Part shown: in pieces, positions 59,574 to 64,000 of the stretch | Numbering within the stretch: the first letter of the stretch is position 1 | Layout: each line of letters begins with the position of its first letter | DNA from: Cryptomeria japonica | Lineage: Eukaryota > Streptophyta > Pinopsida > Cupressales > Cupressaceae | Length of the DNA: 64,000 bases | Direction: 5' to 3' | Assembly (NCBI RefSeq): GCF_030272615.1 | Contig: NC_081410.1 | Location: forward strand, 220,771,415 to 220,835,414 | Made by a program: the position numbers and the translations under genes | The notes under the pieces: generated by a model | The model's input: only the letters and a program-made list of their open reading frames with translations | What the model was told of the DNA's origin: nothing | Databases searched by the model: none

Positions 59574-62500
59574 GTGGATGTACATTTTAATATTTTATCT
59601 TGATTAGTTCTACTTTGATATCAGAGGAGTTTTAGATTATTGATTGCTAATCTAATGAAATATTCTTCCATCTATCTTGTCTCTAATATTGCTTTCATTT
59701 TATTGCCATTAATTTTCTTTTGGAAAGAATAAAAACAATTTATATTAATCAAAATCAGAAGTATACAGTTAAATCATATGTACTGATAGTATTGATACCC
59801 ATGATGATTACATATGAACTCCGTCAAAGCATGGGTGGACAGCTTAATAGCCAGATTTTTTTATACAAAAGGAACAAAAGATACCAGGTATCAATCATAT
59901 ATATAAACCAGAGGGACATATACATTAGCATAACAGACAAGAATCTGAGAAGACTTGTAGACACTGAAAGTTAGGCATACCTAATAATTGAGTCTTCTGA
60001 GATGTATGCAGAAAGAGTAATCATATTTTGCTGTGATGTCTTTGAAATTCTTGAAAATCTCTTCTTAACTCCAGCAAGATTTCATGGGTACATATGACAC
60101 AGTTTTAAAGATTCCTGACTTGATCATCACATCACCAATCAGCAGATCCCCAGTTTTAGCAGCTGCACAAACAATTTAAGTAAATCAGATCTACATCCTT
60201 CAAGCAATAACACTTCTGCTAACACTATGATGAACCACAATTCTGCTTTCTATTATTTGTTAGCCTGTTTTCAATCTCTGCAATTATATCTTCCAAATGT
60301 CTGTTGCAGTTTCATCAATAGACATGCTCAGTTTTCCTAAGCACATGATGACAAGCTTTTCTCATTACATCATTCAATTATGGACTGTATGATGAACTCC
60401 TCAATGATTCCTCCCAAAGGATCAGCCTCTGAATTCTGAAAACACATGAGCATGGGAGGAAAACTTATTTACATGTAAGAGAGGACTCATATAAAGTCAA
60501 CAGGCAGCCCTCTAGCATTTTATATGGTAGAAATGTAAGCAAGATTATTGGTTTGAGTCTGCTTTGAACTTCAAATTGCTTTTTTGTAACAGATCTCCTT
60601 GCTTGTGGCTCCCTGCTCCTTACAGACATGGGAGGAGACTTCGAAGAGCTACATTGCCTTGAGAGAATATAAGAGGGAAGTTTCTGATTGATGTGAATGA
60701 TCTTTGGCATTCTTTTGATATGCAAAAGATGGTCCTGCAAAAGAGAGCCCAAAATAACTGCTTATATAATCATTCAACAGACGAATGTTTATGCCATTCC
60801 TGTAGCATTTTATAAAGTTGGCTCATTCTGTCTGAGCCTTCAGTGAACCTTTTGCACCTGTTAATGTTGAAGGCCTTTATTAAAAATGTATAGGAATTAC
60901 ATCTAGTATACTCTTCAACTATCTTTTCTCAGGTACTTATTATGCTATTGAGCTATATTACCAACATTGGTAGTCTAATCTGCTGCTCTATTTTGCTTCC
61001 TTTAAATATGCCTGATCCCAATGCCTTAATGGTTCTCTAAAATGCATTAGAGGAAAACTTGTAACACCCATCTTAGAACTAGAAACCTTCCGTAATCACC
61101 TGATTTCTTCAGTAAATATTATGGGTTTAGAAGAACAGCGATGAATCAGTTTAAGCATATCAAATATTGAGGTAAATACTTCAAAAAGAAAGATACCTAT
61201 TGCCTCTAAGACTAGACTGTGACAAAAACACACTACATAACTTTAGCACTACTTATTTATGATCCAAACCGTATTGTCAGAAGAGATTTGCCATAATGCT
61301 AAAGAAATACAGATGAAGGATTTATTGTCCCAAAGCAGTATAAACATACTCTACTGTATTTTCATGGATGGCAGGTCCCAGAAATTTATGTAATCACCAC
61401 ACCTGGCATATCATTGGAGGAAACTGTGTATCACGTTACAATATAGGATAAAAAACCTTCTTTGGACATGTGCAGCAGTCTTATTGATGGCTGTAATAAT
61501 CTCAGTGGGCTTCATGTAGCTAGGTATTTGTCTTTTAAGTGCCTTATTCTAAGCTTCTCCTTGTCTTTGTGCAACCTCCATATTAGCTTGACCCTGCAAA
61601 GGTTTCTAAGCATTTTCCCTGCCAGCTTTATTAACTTCTATCTGAACCGGTCAATAAGGTTGTTCCAAAGGATAAACACAGGCAGTCTTTGAATAGTTAG
61701 AGAGTTCCTCTTGTGAGAAAGCTTAGGTATTGCTAATGAGAGCTTATGTGATCAGTATTGGAAAATGAGATTTTTGTTGTCTGAGGATTGCCCAAATGTC
61801 CTACAATTATCTCATAACTTCTTTGTATGGACTTGAAATGTATATAGTCTCACAATGTCAGTGCATCATAGAGAATTGTATCATTGAAAAACCTGAGGCA
61901 AGAGCGAAATTTTAGAAGCAATTGGTAATTTTTGAATTCTGCCCTCATGTCCCATCTTAATGCCTTCTGGAATGCCAAGTGTAAATTTGATCCAGTTGAT
62001 AAGTTATCCCAGTATTGTCAATCAGATGAATTTTGAATGTTGGATGGTGAAGGATCACCCCTTCAGCTTCCTTGGGACTTTGATTTGAAACCTTCGAACC
62101 GCAACTGGAATGCAATTCACAATCATGGAAGAATATATGGTCCATAATATTTCTGTATAGATTTTTCTTAACTGGAGAGAATACAATCTTCTTTCTGAAT
62201 AATAAAAGTGATCCTAGGGGCCCATGTATATTAATAAAAAAAGATTCCAGAAAGCTGAGATGCCCTACCACAAATCTCAGGTAGATATATGTTATTATAA
62301 GTCCCATAAAAAAATAAATTGTACCAAAAAACCATATGAAAGCTTAGACTATAGCTGGCCCTATTATTATGTACAAGAATGACAACCAACTATGTGGAAC
62401 ACGGCCAAAAAGTATAACATTAACAGCAGCTTACCATGGGAACACATAGAAAGCAAAGAAGGAAAACTTAGGTTCTATCAATTGAATTTCAACCACCACC

Positions 62501-63348
62501 ACCTCCCTTTAACCATTTGCTAGCTCACTAATTTGTCTTCTGTTCCTTGCCACTCGTAATAGGAAGAAGATGACATGAACAATTGAATGCACTGTATCCA
62601 AGATAAAACTGCACACCTTAGGAGATCCAGACCCCCCCCTCTTCTTGTGTGAAGTTGGGAATTCTTTCTTGATGTCTAGCCTCCTTTCTGTGATGCGGCT
62701 GTATTGGAGAAGATAGTTATGTGTTCCTGGATGTAGTCGAGTGAGCCTTAGGGCTTCAAATTTGTTGTGTTCTATTTTTAACGGCGGTGCGTGAATATAC
62801 TTATATCTTTTGTGTAGATTACATTTGTAGGCACTTTACAGAATGCCCCCTTTGGATTTGTCTCTATTGCCTTGTAGGGGAATTTCTTTTACTAGGGTTG
62901 GGGTGTTTGAGAAATGTCTACGAGTATAGGAGTGGCCATTGTTGTGCTACAACTGATAATGTTTATAAGTTTTGTTGCTAGGGTGTCATAGTGGAGACAT
63001 ATAAGAGCATGGGAGTAGCAAGTTTGTGCAAGAGAGAAAAGTAGTCTTTTGTGACGGATCCATGTTGTATATATAGATTTTCAGCTGGTGAAGTGCATTA
63101 AATGCTGTAGCCATTTTCTCATCTTCCTACATCTGCTACGACTCTATTTTGGTGAGGAAGATTATGATACATCTAGTATACAAGTATGATACAACTTTAC
63201 TTTATCATTAGTGGTGTTTAACCCATAGGTTCGCCATAAAATATTTTTTTCGATCCCCTATTTAGTGTCTTTAGGGTTTGGGTTTGGTTGTGGAAATAGA
63301 TCTTCAGACTCGAACCTTATTGTTGTGACTATCTTCTTGTTGAAGACT
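59574..63348. other. Probable downstream intron or flank of host gene
   Basis: No transposon protein motifs seen. ORFs at 59720-59974 (+), 60465-60752 (-) and 61957-62307 (-) have no recognisable motif. A short open stretch at 61378-61446 (after catggatggcag) is in phase with exon 3 (VPEIYVITTPGISLEETVYH, then stop), but its splice signals are weak; it is only a candidate exon. Confidence 0.35.
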
Positions 63349-64000
63349 TGTAATGACCCTGGTTAGAATGGGTCGGCTCCCCCTTATATTTGCTAATTTT
63401 TCTTTAAATAAATAAATAAAGTTAAAAATAAACCCTAAATCAAAATTTTAATAAAGGCAATTATTAATAATTTTGTTAAGGTTGACATGGACCAAGTTTA
63501 GTATGGTTTTCCTTTAGCTGACCTAGTGGTGGTTCTTGCTAAGGCTGACTTTGGTAAGTACAGTATACATGTGGGCTTGCTTTTGGTTTTTAGGCATGTT
63601 GGTTGTCATTGTTTTTGCAAGAAGCACACAAGGTTGTCTAGGACAGAACCCCTAGAGAGCAACTACAGGTAGGATGCCAATCCACCTGTAGCTCTTTCAT
63701 TTTTATTGCATGTCCATAATTTGGAATCCATTCAAGCTGTACACAATTCTAGGTCAGAAAATATAAAAAGGTGAGTTGACATCAAAGGTGTGAGGCGGAA
63801 CTGAAAGTGGCGATTAATCCTTCCTTTGCTGTGTGTCATTTGGCACGAGCAAAGCAAGAGTACGCTTAAGAGGTCTGAGGGATCGGAGGTTGGGATAGCT
63901 GGGCAGAAAACATTATATTGGCATCTTTCTAGACTAAATAAGCTGTTGTGAAAAGCAATCCGTGTAATTTGGTTTTCATTTCTAGTGATCAGATACAAAG
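63349..64000. mobile_element. Possible LTR start TGTAATGACCC, cut by the window edge
   Basis: tgtaatgaccctggttagaa resembles the TGTRATRTCCC starts of E2, H and the 39832 insert. The other edge lies outside the window, so this is tentative. Confidence 0.3.

Noticed and set aside
60053-60420. Minus-strand fragments resembling helical repeat protein
   Set aside because: Short open stretches (for example AAKTGDLLIGDVMIKSGI) without repeating periodicity; could not be assigned.
61378-61446. Candidate exon 4 of the host gene
   Set aside because: In phase after exon 3 and open for 23 codons, but the acceptor and donor are weak and it meets a stop; not strong enough for a gene call.
61957-62307. 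116-codon minus-strand ORF
   Set aside because: No motif, no good start context, and no similarity to other sequence in the window.

Overview
The window is plant nuclear DNA, most likely from a gymnosperm such as a conifer. The evidence is almost wall-to-wall nested plant retrotransposons (Copia with accggt-rich LTRs, Ty3/Gypsy and L1-type LINEs), single-base-decayed ORFs, and a host gene whose first intron appears to be about 23 kb long and packed with LTR elements. No bacterial genes, functional RNA genes or CRISPR arrays were seen. Nearly all the long ORFs belong to transposable elements and most are broken.

Region 1 (1-34.5 kb) is one minus-strand L1-type LINE (LINE-1) that starts near 34.5 kb and runs off the left edge. 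Three LTR insertions cut it into four pieces. (i) A Gypsy-like element 'A' (327-16029) has about 4.5-kb LTRs and a gag-only interior, and itself carries a solo LTR (13615-15263), another insert (about 10812-12038) and a copy of an unrecognised gene 'B' (about 3050-6165). (ii) An LTR-like insertion (17921-20970, TSD ggtcc) carries a second, N-terminally truncated copy of B. (iii) A Copia element 'C' (21453-32638) has a 3' LTR split by a younger plus-strand LINE (LINE-2, 22098-26267). Removing each insert with one copy of its 5-bp target duplication restores the LINE-1 reading frame.

Region 2 (34.5-59.6 kb) is AT-rich flank, then a probable host gene. Exon 1 (35492-35630) encodes a Ser/Arg-rich leader; exon 2 (58984-59168) and exon 3 (59400-59573) follow in matching splice phase. 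The 23.35-kb intron holds a LINE fragment, an LTR (37109-~38500), a minus-strand Gypsy element E1 (gag plus a 5' LTR containing a 3.1-kb insert), and a plus-strand Gypsy element F (43718-58325). F is split by an inverted copy of the E LTR (E2), which in turn carries Copia D (45876-52100) and a solo LTR H (53283-54503).

Region 3 (59.6-64 kb) is probably further intron or 3' flank of the host gene; another LTR-like start lies at 63349.

The least conventional items are the third ORF of LINE-2 (24392-26095), which overlaps the stop codon of the pol ORF; the unknown B protein family; an array of hairpin-forming GGAACTYCGG repeats (45403-45875); head-to-head SINE-like units (40311-41180); and the giant-LTR, gag-only element A.
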